A stretch of DNA of 64,000 bases from Betaproteobacteria bacterium (GTDB lineage Bacteria; Pseudomonadota; Gammaproteobacteria; Burkholderiales; SG8-39), in assembly GCA_004297625.1 (NCBI GenBank), contig SCTY01000064.1, positions 62,001 to 126,000 of the forward strand, read 5' to 3'. The position numbers and the translations under genes were made by a program. Numbering within the stretch: position 1 is the first letter of the stretch; each line of letters opens with the position of its first letter. The notes under the pieces are model-generated. The model did not search any database, was not told where the DNA came from, and saw nothing but the letters and a program-made list of their open reading frames with translations. This document shows positions 38,229 through 47,710 of this stretch, in pieces.

Positions 38229-39205
38229 GCCACCCGGGTGATCTTCTGGTCGATAGCGCCGAACACGCTCGCCCCGCTCGCATCGAGCATCTCGATCCGT
38301 ACGCGGTCGCCGAACTTAAGGAAGGCCGTGCGTGGCTCGCCATGTGCCAAAATTTCCTTGACGCGCCTTTCGATTACGCAGCTCGTGCCTCGCGAGTCAT
38401 CACGGCTCGCTACGGTACCGCTACCGATTATCGATCCCGGCGTCAACGAGCGGGTCTTGGCGACGTGCGCCATGAGTTCGTGAAAGCCGAACACCATCGC
38501 GCCGGCGTCCGGATCGCCAAACAAGGTCCCATTGACGTACGAGCGCAGCGGCAAGTGCAACCTGAAGTCCTGCCAAGCACCGCGGAGCTCGTCCGGTGTG
38601 ACGGCCACCGGAGAGAAGCTGCTAGCGGGCTTCGATTGGACGAAACCAAATCCCTTGGCCAGCTCGGGCGGGATAAGGTTACGCAGCGAGACGTCGTTAC
38701 AGAGCATTACCAGCGCGATGTGCTGGCCGCCCTCTCTCGCGTTGCATCCGTACGACACGGCGTCGGTAACCACAGCCACCTCCGCTTCGTAGTCGATGCC
38801 CCATTCTTCCGACACCGCCGGTACGTCCTCCATGGGGCCAAGAAAGCCGTCGGACGCTCCCTGGTACATGTAGGGCGATTTCGTGAAGTCCTCAGGGACC
38901 GGGAGGTTGCGCCACTTCGACATCCGCTCCATGTGGGCGACGAAGACGCTACCGTCGCACCACTGATAGGCACGCGGCAGCGGCGACATAGCCTGCCGCG
39001 GATCGAAGGGCTCGATTCCTGGCGCCTTGCCTTTATTCAGGGCGTCATAAAGAGACGCAAGCCTGGGCGCAGCGTCGCTCCAGCGATCAAGCGCACCTTG
39101 CAGCGTGTGGGCAACCGCGCCAGCCCGTAGCATCGACCGTAGATCGCGCGAGACAACAACCAGTTCGCCGTCGCGGCTTCCGTCGCGCAGGGTGGCAAGT
39201 TTCAT
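38225..39205 (-). CDS. Fumarylacetoacetate hydrolase family protein
   Basis: FAH-fold C-C hydrolase or decarboxylase. The C-terminal catalytic fold shows YEAEVAVVTD with acidic metal ligands, NDVSLRNLIPPELAKGFGFVQSKPASSFSPVAV, LTPGSIIGSGTV and LKFGDRVRIEM. 326 residues. ATG 39205 is chosen since GGAGAG precedes it; the longer open frame adds unconserved sequence over the SDR gene. The KPAS-FSPVAVTPDEL block resembles fumarylacetoacetase rather than small fumarylpyruvate hydrolases. It overlaps the hydantoinase start. It likely cleaves a diketo or acyl-pyruvate intermediate. Confidence 0.85.
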   Translation of the reverse strand: MKLATLRDGSRDGELVVVSRDLRSMLRAGAVAHTLQGALDRWSDAAPRLASLYDALNKGKAPGIEPFDPRQAMSPLPRAYQWCDGSVFVAHMERMSKWRNLPVPEDFTKSPYMYQGASDGFLGPMEDVPAVSEEWGIDYEAEVAVVTDAVSYGCNAREGGQHIALVMLCNDVSLRNLIPPELAKGFGFVQSKPASSFSPVAVTPDELRGAWQDFRLHLPLRSYVNGTLFGDPDAGAMVFGFHELMAHVAKTRSLTPGSIIGSGTVASRDDSRGTSCVIERRVKEILAHGEPRTAFLKFGDRVRIEMLDASGASVFGAIDQKITRVA

Positions 39206-39218
39206 GTTCTCTCCATGA

Positions 39219-40007
39219 TTAAGCGAGGGAGCCGCCGTCGAGCGGGATGACCGCGCCAGTGATGAAGCTTGAAGCGTCGGAGGCCAGGAGCACAGTGAGG
39301 CCCTTAATCTCCTCGGGCTGACCAATGCGGCCGAGCAAAGAACATTGGGCAAGCACTGCCTGCACCCGCGGATCAGTGAAGGCGCCATCCGCGATCCCTG
39401 TGGCAAACGGGCCTGGTGCGATGGCATTTATAAGAATTCCATGCGGCGCCAGTTCGACAGCTGCCTGACGCACGATCTGGGCGAGCGCAGCCTTGCTTGC
39501 GGCATAGGCGTAGCCGACGAGCGGTTCGGCGTGCAATCCGGCGGCAGAGCAGGTGACGATGATGCGGCCGCTTTTTTGCGCTTTCATGTGTCGAGCTGCG
39601 CATTGCAAGCTTTCGAATGCGCCGGTGAGGTTCACTGCGAGAACCCGATCCCAAAGCGCCCGCGGCACGATTTCGATGGAGCCGCTGCGGCTCGCTGAAC
39701 TGGGTCCCCCGCTAATGCCGGCATTTGCCGCCAAGATATCGAGCCGACCATGACGCTGGACGACGTCTTCAAAAGCACGACGCAGGTCATCGCTGCGACT
39801 GACGTCCACCACGTGCGTTTCTACCTCGAGCCCTGCGGCTCTCAGCTTTGCGCGCGTAGAAGCGAGCTTTTCCGCATTGCAGTCGAGCAGCACGACCCTC
39901 GCCCCGTACGATGCCATCGCCTCGGACATGGCAAAGCCAAGCCCGCTTGCACCGCCCGTTATAACGGCTACGCGCTGGTCGAGGCTAAAGAGTGCGTCGG
40001 TCGTCAC
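39219..40007 (-). CDS. Short-chain dehydrogenase/reductase
   Basis: Classical SDR of 262 residues. Cofactor motif AVITGGASGLGFA near residue 15, NAG in LAANAGISG near 90, catalytic Ser in VTCSAAGLHAEP and YAYAASKAAL (Tyr-x3-Lys) near 165, and the C-terminal IPLDGGS. Start GTG 40007 overlaps the hydratase stop (GTGA), which decides against the much longer open frame. Probably acts on a 3-hydroxyacyl or related intermediate made by the two hydratases. Confidence 0.9.
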   Translation of the reverse strand: MTTDALFSLDQRVAVITGGASGLGFAMSEAMASYGARVVLLDCNAEKLASTRAKLRAAGLEVETHVVDVSRSDDLRRAFEDVVQRHGRLDILAANAGISGGPSSASRSGSIEIVPRALWDRVLAVNLTGAFESLQCAARHMKAQKSGRIIVTCSAAGLHAEPLVGYAYAASKAALAQIVRQAAVELAPHGILINAIAPGPFATGIADGAFTDPRVQAVLAQCSLLGRIGQPEEIKGLTVLLASDASSFITGAVIPLDGGSLA

Positions 40008-40705
40008 CGTACAGATCTCACCGCCCGGACCTGCATATCGGTCCCGCCCATTGCCGAACGGTTGATGCAAGCCCGCTTCACTTCGCGGCGCACCGCCGGC
40101 TTGACGCTGGTGAGATCGACAATCAACGCTTCTAAGCCCCGAGCAAGCTCCGCCATATCGACGTATTCGCGATGGATAAAGCCGGCCGCCGTTGCCTGAG
40201 TGACGGTTAAGCGCTCGCAAAGCAGCGTAAAGGCTAAGACTCCACCGCGGCCAAGCCGCTGTTCAAGCGCGTGGACATGCATGACGTCGGGCATGCCGAG
40301 GCGTGCTTCAGGGAGCTGCAAATAGGCGTCGCGCGTTGCCAAGACGAAGTCGGCCGCCATGGCAAGATGAACCGCGATCCCGATCGCCGGGCCGTTAAGG
40401 GCGACAACCACGATCTGGGGTAGCTGCCCAAGGGCCTCAATGATGGCGCCATTGCGTTCGACAAGCTCGACAAGGCCGTCGGGCTTCTTACGAGCCTCGG
40501 CGATGAGATCGAGGTCTACCCCAGCACAGAAAACATCGCCCGTCGCTTGCAGCACGACGATTTCAAGTTCAACGCTGGTGCGCAGTTCATCGACCAGGCG
40601 TTGCATTTCCTCCCACTCCGCCTCGCCTAGTGCATTGCGCTTCTCCGGACGATCAAGCGTAATGCGCAGCACTTCGCCATTGCGCTCGGTGCGCAAGCCG
40701 GACAT
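40004..40705 (-). CDS. Enoyl-CoA hydratase/isomerase family protein (second copy)
   Basis: Crotonase-fold protein of 233 residues. ITLDRPEKRNALGEAEWEEM at the N-terminus, the oxyanion segment GDVFCAGVDLDLI near 58 and ALNGPAIGIAVHLAMAADFVLAT near 103. It is a little short, lacking the usual final helices. GTGA overlap with the SDR downstream and 12 bases from the other hydratase upstream. Catalytic type (hydratase, isomerase or hydrolase) cannot be fixed. Confidence 0.87.
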   Translation of the reverse strand: MSGLRTERNGEVLRITLDRPEKRNALGEAEWEEMQRLVDELRTSVELEIVVLQATGDVFCAGVDLDLIAEARKKPDGLVELVERNGAIIEALGQLPQIVVVALNGPAIGIAVHLAMAADFVLATRDAYLQLPEARLGMPDVMHVHALEQRLGRGGVLAFTLLCERLTVTQATAAGFIHREYVDMAELARGLEALIVDLTSVKPAVRREVKRACINRSAMGGTDMQVRAVRSVR

Positions 40706-40717
40706 GGAATAGACTCC

Positions 40718-41599
40718 CTAGATGCCGCCCCACACCTCGTTGATCTCTGCCAGCGCCTTGCTTAGGTTTCCATGCTTGGATATCGACGCCTTCAAGGCAC
40801 GCCCAGTGTTGGAGAGATGGCACAAGCTGTCGAATTCACCGCTCACCTCCATGGCAGTACGAATGCCAAGGATCTCCCAGACGCGATTCACCACCATCTT
40901 GTTGAGCATGAGCAGCTCGGGATCAATCGTGGCAATTTGCTCGGCTATCTTGCGCGTCTCCTCGGCGAGGCGCGCTTCTGGGAAATGCCGGGTGGCAAGC
41001 CCGCACTCCACGGCTTCGACGCCGTTTAACATCCGCCCATACGACATCTCGCGTGCGCGCTTTAAACCCGCAAGCAGGGAGTAAAGGCCGATGTTGTCGC
41101 CTGAGGCAAGCCAGCGAGTTGGCGGATAACCGATCTTCGCGTCATCCGCCATGATCGTGAGATCGCAGGAAAGGGCGAGCGTACTCGCTCCGGCAAGGGC
41201 ATAGCCATGGACCTGCGCAATCACCGGTTTCCAGAGATTCCAGACCACTTGGTCATAGTGCACATGGCCTTGCACATGCGCGCGGCTATTCCAGATGCCG
41301 CGCCCATATTCCGGCACGCCACGCGGTTCGTGCGTTCCATCAGCCGGTCCTTCACCCGGCTTCATATTCATCGGGTCCGTTTCCTTTAGGTCGTAGCCGC
41401 TGGAGAAGCACTTGCCCGCGCCGCGGAGAATGATGACACCTACCTTCGGATCTTGCTCAGCCTTCTTGAGCAGCACCTCCAATTCCGCCATCAATGGCCA
41501 GCAGAGCGCATTCATGAGCTTCGGACGGTTAAGAGTGAGATAGAGCAGCTTGCCGTCGCGCTCGGAGAGGATGAATTGCTCGGCATGCGGATTCGACAT
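40718..41599 (-). CDS. Enoyl-CoA hydratase/isomerase family protein (first copy)
   Basis: Crotonase-fold protein of 293 residues. LYLTLNRPKLMNAL, oxyanion segment GAGKCFSSGYDLKETDP near 68, and QVHGYALAGASTLALSCDLTIMADDAKIGYPP near 140. An insertion of about 30 residues (MNMKPGEGPADGTHEPRG) after the first loop is unusual compared with the neighbour. ATG 41599 is used because AAGGA sits eight bases upstream; GTG at 41620, overlapping the ligase stop, is possible. Low similarity to the adjacent copy suggests separate roles rather than recent duplication. Confidence 0.87.
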   Translation of the reverse strand: MSNPHAEQFILSERDGKLLYLTLNRPKLMNALCWPLMAELEVLLKKAEQDPKVGVIILRGAGKCFSSGYDLKETDPMNMKPGEGPADGTHEPRGVPEYGRGIWNSRAHVQGHVHYDQVVWNLWKPVIAQVHGYALAGASTLALSCDLTIMADDAKIGYPPTRWLASGDNIGLYSLLAGLKRAREMSYGRMLNGVEAVECGLATRHFPEARLAEETRKIAEQIATIDPELLMLNKMVVNRVWEILGIRTAMEVSGEFDSLCHLSNTGRALKASISKHGNLSKALAEINEVWGGI

Positions 41600-41619
41600 G
41601 GCTGTTTCCTTGGTAGTCA

Positions 41620-43128
41620 CTATTTCTTGGAAAATTGCTCGACCAGCTTGAACTTCTGAACCTTGCCCGCTGGCGTGAGCGGCAGGCCCTCCACGAACCA
41701 GATGTGGCGGGGCTTCTTATAAGAAGCGAGACGCTGGCGACACGCCTCAATCAGCGCATCGGCGCTTAGTTTGGCACCGGCTTTCAGCACCACTGCAGCA
41801 GACACTGCTTCGCCCCATTCGGGGTCCGGCATGCCGAAGACTGCGGCGTGCGCGACGCCGGGAACGGCATGCAAGACGTCTTCGACCTCGCGCGCATAGA
41901 CGTTCAAACCTCCGGAAATGATGAGGTCGCTTGAACGCCCTGAAATGGTGACGAGGCCTCGCTCGTCGGTCGTGGCAATGTCGCCTGTCCAGAAGGCGCC
42001 CTCGCGAATGCGTTGAGCAGTCGCTTCAGGCTGGTTGAGATACCGATCCAGGATGTGCGGACCCGAAGTAACGATCTCGCCAAGCTCGCCCGGTGCTACG
42101 GGCGACCCGTCCTGACGGCACACACGCACATCCATACCCGGAAGCGCGCGCCCGGTCGCACCGAGGTTCGACCCATATTCATCCGGAGGCAGTACGGTGA
42201 GCTGTGGCGACTCCGTTGCGCCGTAAGCGTGGAATGGCCGGCATTGCGGCCAGTCCTGCATAAACTGCTCGGCGAGCGCGATCGGCATGCCAGCACCGCC
42301 ATGCATCAGCGAAAAAGAGCGACTGCGCGCGACAGCGCTGAAGGCGGCGTCGTCCACCAGACGGCGGATTATGGTCGGCACAGCGAGCAGGTAGTTCGCA
42401 CCGTGCTCCTCCATCGCCCGGCGTGTCGAATCGGGACCGGCATCCGTAGGAACGAGAAGCGCGCCGCCAGCGGCGATTACGTTGATCATTGCGAGCAGCA
42501 TTGCGCCGCTGTGGAACAGCGGCGGCGCGCAATTCATGCGGGTGTCCGAATCGATCTCGTAGCCGATTTGGCAGGTGAGGCTGTTGTAGATTCGGGACCA
42601 GTGCGACATCACAGCACCCTTCGGGCGGCCGGTCGTACCGCTCGTGTAGAGAATGCTGTGCGTCGTTACGTCCTCAGGAGGCTTGACTGGCCGGGACTCC
42701 TGGCCACTTATGAATCCACTGAGCGCTTCGATGTCGTCGATCTCGACAAATTCGCGCAGACCGATGCTCGCCTTCAGCGCATGCAAGCGCCCGGTATGCG
42801 ACCGCCGGCAGATCACCACCGATGCGCCAGCATCGCCAAGGATATAGGTGAGCTCGTGATCCGTGTAGGCAGGATTGAGCGGCACTAGTACCGCACCGCA
42901 CCTCGAGATGGCGTAGAACGCGACCACCATCTCGAGGCTGTTCGGCAGAATGACGCTTACCCTGTCTCCCGGCTGCACGCCGCGCACGACAAGCGCACGC
43001 GCGAAGCGCGAAACGTCCGCATCCAGCTGCGCATAACTCAGCGACCGACCGCTTGCCACGACAGCAAGCTTCGATGGCCAGCGCAGTGCGGACGCCGAGA
43101 GAAATCCGTCGACCGTCATGCAGAACAT
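41620..43128 (-). CDS. AMP-dependent acyl-CoA synthetase/ligase
   Basis: Adenylate-forming ligase activating a carboxylic acid to its CoA thioester. The P-loop-like YTSGTTGRPKGAVMSH is at about residue 165, YGATES near 295, TGDIATTDERG near 375 and the catalytic lysine in PLTPAGKVQKF at the C-terminus. 502 residues. It follows the LIV binding protein by 16 bases. Its presence with two hydratases and an SDR indicates beta-oxidation-like breakdown of the imported acid; chain type is unknown. Confidence 0.93.
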   Translation of the reverse strand: MFCMTVDGFLSASALRWPSKLAVVASGRSLSYAQLDADVSRFARALVVRGVQPGDRVSVILPNSLEMVVAFYAISRCGAVLVPLNPAYTDHELTYILGDAGASVVICRRSHTGRLHALKASIGLREFVEIDDIEALSGFISGQESRPVKPPEDVTTHSILYTSGTTGRPKGAVMSHWSRIYNSLTCQIGYEIDSDTRMNCAPPLFHSGAMLLAMINVIAAGGALLVPTDAGPDSTRRAMEEHGANYLLAVPTIIRRLVDDAAFSAVARSRSFSLMHGGAGMPIALAEQFMQDWPQCRPFHAYGATESPQLTVLPPDEYGSNLGATGRALPGMDVRVCRQDGSPVAPGELGEIVTSGPHILDRYLNQPEATAQRIREGAFWTGDIATTDERGLVTISGRSSDLIISGGLNVYAREVEDVLHAVPGVAHAAVFGMPDPEWGEAVSAAVVLKAGAKLSADALIEACRQRLASYKKPRHIWFVEGLPLTPAGKVQKFKLVEQFSKK

Positions 43129-43144
43129 GGCGCAGCTGCCACCG

Positions 43145-44374
43145 TTATTTCAGGCTCGGCGACAATGGCTTGCCTAAGACCACCCAGCGCTCTCCCTGAA
43201 AGCGCTCCATGTAAAGCGCCTTCATCGGCAGGGCGTCGGTGGGGCTGGTCTGGATACGAATGCCGGGCAGCAACATCGGGATCTCGGTGTCCATGTTCAA
43301 CGCCGACTGCATCAGGGCCTCGCGGCTGGGTGCCTTCATCCCTTCAAGCGCTTTAACCATGACCTGTGCGAGCGCATAACCTCGGGCCCGCAGCGGGTCG
43401 GCCGGGTTGGCATTGGGCACGAACTGCTTCAGGGCGGCCACATACTCCTTCACCGCCGGATCGCTGGCGGATGCGGGATCGGACGGGTCCTTGAGGAACG
43501 CTGTGGAGATGATCCCCTGCGAACCGGCAAGCCCAGCCGGCTTTAGAACGAGCTCAGTCGAAGCACTGACGCTGGTCAGCAATTGCATGGGCTTCCAATT
43601 GAGCTCCGCAGCCTTGCGGATCGCCTGAGCTGCGAACTTCGGGATGGTGAAGCTCACGAACACATCGGCTCCAGAGCGCGCAAGTTTGCTCACCTGTGAA
43701 TCGACCGACGGCTCAGTCGCGTTATATGGCTCCTTGGCGACGATATGCACGCCCTGCCGCTTCGCCGCAGCCTCGAATGGTTCCAACAGGTCCTGGCCGA
43801 AAGGGTCGTTTTGATACAAAACGGCAACCTTGGCGTTTGGCTTCTCCTGCTTGATGTACTGCGCAAAGGCTGCCGACTCCGTTGCGTACGCGGGAATACC
43901 GATCAAGGTGTACGGAAATTTCTTACGGTCTTGCGCAAATACGATCGCTCCGGTGTTCAGATACAGATGCGGAATCTTGTTGCGCAGGATGTAGTCGGCG
44001 ACCGCAAGGTTATGCGCTGTGCCGCCGATATTGAATATTGCGAAAACCTTGTCTTGCTCGACCAACTGGCGCACGTTCGCCACAACTTTGCTCGGTTGGT
44101 AGGCGTCATCGAGAACGATGGATTCAATCTTGCGGCCCTTAACGCCGCCGCGCGAGTTGACGAGGTCGAAGTACGCCTTGACGCCGTCGTACACGGCGCC
44201 GTACGCAGAACCTGGTCCGCTAAACGGATAGCTCCCGCCCAGCTTTATTTGAGTATCAGTTATGCCCGGATCCTTGTAGCTGCCTTGAGCCGCTGCCGGG
44301 CCGTGAGCGAATGCGAGTGCGAGCGCGATCGAAGCGATCCTTCCCAGCAATATCATGCTGATGCGCCAGTTCAT
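43145..44374 (-). CDS. livJ: Branched-chain amino acid-type ABC transporter substrate-binding protein
   Basis: Periplasmic LivJ/LivK-type receptor of 409 residues. Signal peptide about 1-30 (ending GPAAAQ), then GITDTQIKLGGSYPFSGPGSAYG, and VAVLYQNDPFGQDLLEPFEAAAKRQG near 185. The ATG at 44374 overlaps the permease stop (ATGA); a long upstream open frame is antisense-like noise over livM. In this context it more likely binds an aromatic, amide or other carboxylate than leucine; the symbol names the family. Confidence 0.9.
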   Translation of the reverse strand: MNWRISMILLGRIASIALALAFAHGPAAAQGSYKDPGITDTQIKLGGSYPFSGPGSAYGAVYDGVKAYFDLVNSRGGVKGRKIESIVLDDAYQPSKVVANVRQLVEQDKVFAIFNIGGTAHNLAVADYILRNKIPHLYLNTGAIVFAQDRKKFPYTLIGIPAYATESAAFAQYIKQEKPNAKVAVLYQNDPFGQDLLEPFEAAAKRQGVHIVAKEPYNATEPSVDSQVSKLARSGADVFVSFTIPKFAAQAIRKAAELNWKPMQLLTSVSASTELVLKPAGLAGSQGIISTAFLKDPSDPASASDPAVKEYVAALKQFVPNANPADPLRARGYALAQVMVKALEGMKAPSREALMQSALNMDTEIPMLLPGIRIQTSPTDALPMKALYMERFQGERWVVLGKPLSPSLK

Positions 44375-45345
44375 GTGCCTCTCCTTTTGAAAAACAACCA
44401 GTGTCGGGTGCCGAATAAAGCCGGTAGCGCCTTGAGGGGGCCTTCCGGCATGAACCGAATGAACAGGATGATCGCCGCCCCGAAAAACACTCCCGCGAGG
44501 TGCTTGTTTAGCGCGGCGGCGTAGTCGGGCACGAACTGCACGAATAAAGCGCCGAGAATCGATCCCGGGACAAAGCCACTTCCACCTATGATGATGCCCA
44601 CGAGCAGTAGCAAGGACAGCGTTGGCAGGAAGTTCTCCGGAGCGACGAAGCCGACAGAGAGTGCAAAGACGCCACCGCCGACACCGCCAAAGAAGGCGCT
44701 CGCAGCAAACGCGCCGGTCTTTATCCAGCGGAGATCGACGCCCATTCCCATAGCGGCGATCTCGTTGTCCCGCACCGCCGACATGGCGATGCCGAGCGGC
44801 GAGCGCACTACGCGCCACGCGATAACGATTGCTGCGGCCGCAAGAACCATCGCCCAGATATACAGATACTGCTCCGGCGACATGGCAACCCCGGCCGGAA
44901 CGCTGACCTGGCCAAGGTTTAGCCCAGCGCCACCGCCAGTGAGGCTGGACCAACGGTTCGCGATCGGCAACACAGCAACCGCGAGCCCAAGCGTTACGAT
45001 TGCGAGGTAGTGACCACGCAGTCGCAGGGCAGGTAGACCAGCGACGAACCCAACTACACTCGTAACAAGACCAGCGGCAAGCAACCCAAGCGGAAAGGGC
45101 ACACCGTATCGAATCCTGAAGATTGCAATCGCATAGGCGCCGATAGCGAAGAACGCGCCTTGCGCGAGGCTTACCTGCCCCGCTGTACCGACCACAATGT
45201 TCAAGCCGACGATAGCGATACAGTAGGCGGCGGCGACCGTGAACTGACCCAAATGGTATGTGCCGAGAAAAGTGGCGCCGGAGAGGGCAGCGAGTGTCAT
45301 CACCAAGGTGATGGACCTGCGCAATGTCGCGTGTTTATCGCTCAT
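44371..45345 (-). CDS. livM: Branched-chain amino acid-type ABC transporter permease LivM
   Basis: Inner-membrane permease with eight or nine hydrophobic segments in 324 residues. The LivM core GTAGQVSLAQGAFFAIGAYA near residue 55, LRLRGHYLAIVTLGLA near 107, and the EAA-like coupling loop GIAMSAVRDNEIAAMGMGVDLRWIK near 183 are evident. The start codon directly abuts the livH stop. Confidence 0.94.
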   Translation of the reverse strand: MSDKHATLRRSITLVMTLAALSGATFLGTYHLGQFTVAAAYCIAIVGLNIVVGTAGQVSLAQGAFFAIGAYAIAIFRIRYGVPFPLGLLAAGLVTSVVGFVAGLPALRLRGHYLAIVTLGLAVAVLPIANRWSSLTGGGAGLNLGQVSVPAGVAMSPEQYLYIWAMVLAAAAIVIAWRVVRSPLGIAMSAVRDNEIAAMGMGVDLRWIKTGAFAASAFFGGVGGGVFALSVGFVAPENFLPTLSLLLLVGIIIGGSGFVPGSILGALFVQFVPDYAAALNKHLAGVFFGAAIILFIRFMPEGPLKALPALFGTRHWLFFKRRGT

Positions 45346-46230
45346 CTAGACAGCGCGCTCCGCGCTCTTGGCGAATAGACCCGTTGGGCGCACGAGCAGC
45401 ACGACGAGTAGAACTGTGAGTGGCACCAGAATCTTGAGATCCGAGCCGATAAAGTCGACATAGTTGCTCGCTAACGTCTCAGCCAGTCCGATGACCAAGC
45501 CTCCGACGACCGCACCGAGCAGGCTGGTGAATCCGCCTAAAGCCGCCGCGGCGAAGGCATAGATGATCACCCCGAGCATGAGGCTGGCGTCCAGAAATAG
45601 GCGCGGTGCGATGAGTACGCCGGCGAGGGTGGCAAGCGTAGTTGCCAGCCCCCAGCCCAGCATGAACATCTGCGGCGCTGGCACTCCGGAAAGGCTGCTC
45701 GAAACCGCGTTCGCTGCAGCGGCGCGCATCCCGAGCCCAATCTTAGTGTGATGAAGGACAAAGAAGAACACCGATACCGCAGCTATCATGACTACGAGGG
45801 TGCCGACCGACTCTGTGCTCACGCGTGCTTTGCCGATGGCAAGCACACCTGCGCCGAACAAACTCGGAAAGGCACGGTTCTCCGGTCCCCAGAGCCATGG
45901 CGCAAGTTCGTTGAATACCAAGAATAGGCCCAGTGTAGTCAGCACAGCTGGAAACTCCCCGAAGCGAGCCACGGGGCGAATGAAAAGGCGTTCAGTAAGC
46001 ACGCCCAGGACAAATGCAATGGAAAGCCCGCTTGCTATCGCTGTAAGGAGCCCGAGTCCCTGCTGGTTCAGCCACCATGTGATGAAGGTGCAAAACATCC
46101 CCATCTCACCCTGCGCGAAATTGACGATGCCGCTGCTTTTGTAGACAAGCACTAGGGCTAGTGCGACGGCCGCGTAAATGGTGCCGCTTGCGCTTCCGTC
46201 CAGGATCACCTGAACCAGCCCTTCAGGCAT
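45346..46230 (-). CDS. livH: Branched-chain amino acid-type ABC transporter permease LivH
   Basis: Second permease, 294 residues, with multiple membrane helices. YKSSGIVNFAQGEMGMFC near residue 32 is the LivH signature and GMRAAAANAVSSSLSGV near 170 the coupling loop. ATG 46230 lies within the livF end (eight-base overlap) and gives the normal N-terminus MPEGLVQVILDGSASG; the longer open frame is not conserved. Confidence 0.93.
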   Translation of the reverse strand: MPEGLVQVILDGSASGTIYAAVALALVLVYKSSGIVNFAQGEMGMFCTFITWWLNQQGLGLLTAIASGLSIAFVLGVLTERLFIRPVARFGEFPAVLTTLGLFLVFNELAPWLWGPENRAFPSLFGAGVLAIGKARVSTESVGTLVVMIAAVSVFFFVLHHTKIGLGMRAAAANAVSSSLSGVPAPQMFMLGWGLATTLATLAGVLIAPRLFLDASLMLGVIIYAFAAAALGGFTSLLGAVVGGLVIGLAETLASNYVDFIGSDLKILVPLTVLLVVLLVRPTGLFAKSAERAV

Positions 46231-46948
46231 CGCGCCTCGCCATGCCGATATAGGCGTCAGATAGCTCCGGGGAGCCGCACAGCTCATCGCGGCTGCCGGC
46301 ACCGACCACCTCCCCGTGTTTCAGGACGTACGCGCGGGTCGCTGCCGACATCGCGAGCTCGGCTGACTGCTCGACAAGAAGCACTGCCAGGCGACCTTCT
46401 TCAATTATTTTTCGAATCGCTTCGTAAACCACCCGGACGACCTTCGGCGCAAGGCCGAACGATGGTTCGTCGAGAAGCAGAAGATTAGGCCGCAACATGA
46501 GCGCGCGCGAAATCGCGAGCATCTGCTGTTCGCCGCCGCTTAGGTGCGTAGCCGGGCGATGACGGTATTCACGTAATATCGGGAAGCGCTCGTAGCACTG
46601 CTTGAGGTCTTCGTCGACATTGGCACGAAACCGCTGTGTGAACGCACCGACCAGAAGATTCTCTTCCACTGTCAGGCCGGCAATGGTCCCTCGACCTTCT
46701 GGAACATGCGCCACCCCAAGAGCGGCGATGCGATGCGGCGTATTGGGCAGAGGTTTGCCTCCAAACTCGATAGCACCAAGCCTCCGGTGCAGTAAGCCGG
46801 AAATGGTGCGAAGTAGTGTCGTCTTCCCAGCTCCGTTTGCGCCAAGCACTGCCACGCACTCGTGTGTGCCGATTTCTATGGATACATTGCGCAGGATGTC
46901 GCCGGTGCCGTAGCCTGAGCTGACCCGCTCTAAGCGCAGAAGTGTCAC
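46223..46948 (-). CDS. livF: LIV-type ABC transporter ATP-binding protein LivF
   Basis: ABC ATPase of 241 residues. Walker A is LGANGAGKTTLLR near residue 34, the signature is HLSGGEQQMLAISRAL near 133, Walker B LLLLDEPSFGLAP near 153. The VPEGRGTIAGLTVEENL segment is typical of LivF. Starts four bases inside the livG end. Confidence 0.94.
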   Translation of the reverse strand: MTLLRLERVSSGYGTGDILRNVSIEIGTHECVAVLGANGAGKTTLLRTISGLLHRRLGAIEFGGKPLPNTPHRIAALGVAHVPEGRGTIAGLTVEENLLVGAFTQRFRANVDEDLKQCYERFPILREYRHRPATHLSGGEQQMLAISRALMLRPNLLLLDEPSFGLAPKVVRVVYEAIRKIIEEGRLAVLLVEQSAELAMSAATRAYVLKHGEVVGAGSRDELCGSPELSDAYIGMARRDA

Positions 46949-47703
46949 GCTGGCTGCCCTAGATAAGCTTCGAGAACCGCTGGATTCGCCGCCACTGCAC
47001 TGGGGATGCCCTCCGCTATCACGCGGCCTCCATCCAAAACCACGATGCGGTCCGAAAGTGCCATCACAACATCCATGTGATGCTCGATAACGATCATCGT
47101 GAGACCAAGCGAGCTTCGGAACCGCCGAATAAGGGCAACCAGTTCCTCGGCTTCCTGATCGCTTAACCCACTTGCGGGTTCGTCAAGCAGTATGAGTCGT
47201 GGATGAGCGCAGAGTGCTCGCGCCAGCTCTACCTTGCGCCGCATCCCGTGCGCGAGAGAGTCCACACGGGCCAGTGCAGCGTCAACAATCCCTACAGCGC
47301 GCATCGCCTCGATCGCATCGCGCTCCACTTCCGTCGACCGTTGGCGTGCAGCCGGTGTACCGAGCCATTCCGCAAACGCCGATGATGGGCGGCGCCACAA
47401 CCCACCGAGCATTACGTTGGCCAATACGCTCATGGTTGGGCATAAGGCCATGTTCTGATAAGTACGGACTATCCCCCGGCGAATGATCTCGTGCGGCCGC
47501 ATGGGCAGAAGGCTCGCACCCTCGAATTCGATATCTCCATCAGCGAGCGTAGAGAGACGGCTGATGGCGTTCAGTACAGTTGTCTTTCCGGCACCATTGG
47601 GTCCGATCAGCCCGAGAAACTCGCCCTGCTCAACGCCAAACGAAACAGCGCTTAGCGCCGTGACACCACCGAAAATCGCGGTGATTCCCTTTACCTCGAG
47701 CAT
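46945..47703 (-). CDS. livG: LIV-type ABC transporter ATP-binding protein LivG
   Basis: ABC ATPase of 252 residues. Walker A IGPNGAGKTTVLN near 34, RRGIVRTYQNMALCPTMSVLANV typical of LivG, Walker B LILLDEPASGLSDQEAEEL. The signature is degenerate: AHGMRRKVELARAL where LSYGxQR is usual. First gene of a minus-strand unit that reaches at least 34437, and divergent from the TetR gene 49 bases away. Confidence 0.93.
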   Translation of the reverse strand: MLEVKGITAIFGGVTALSAVSFGVEQGEFLGLIGPNGAGKTTVLNAISRLSTLADGDIEFEGASLLPMRPHEIIRRGIVRTYQNMALCPTMSVLANVMLGGLWRRPSSAFAEWLGTPAARQRSTEVERDAIEAMRAVGIVDAALARVDSLAHGMRRKVELARALCAHPRLILLDEPASGLSDQEAEELVALIRRFRSSLGLTMIVIEHHMDVVMALSDRIVVLDGGRVIAEGIPSAVAANPAVLEAYLGQPA

Positions 47704-47710
47704 GGCTGTA

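Noticed and set aside
43145..44953. A 602-residue version of the LIV binding protein.
   Set aside because: The first 193 residues overlap livM in another frame and lack hydrophobic signal features; the real signal peptide begins at 44374.
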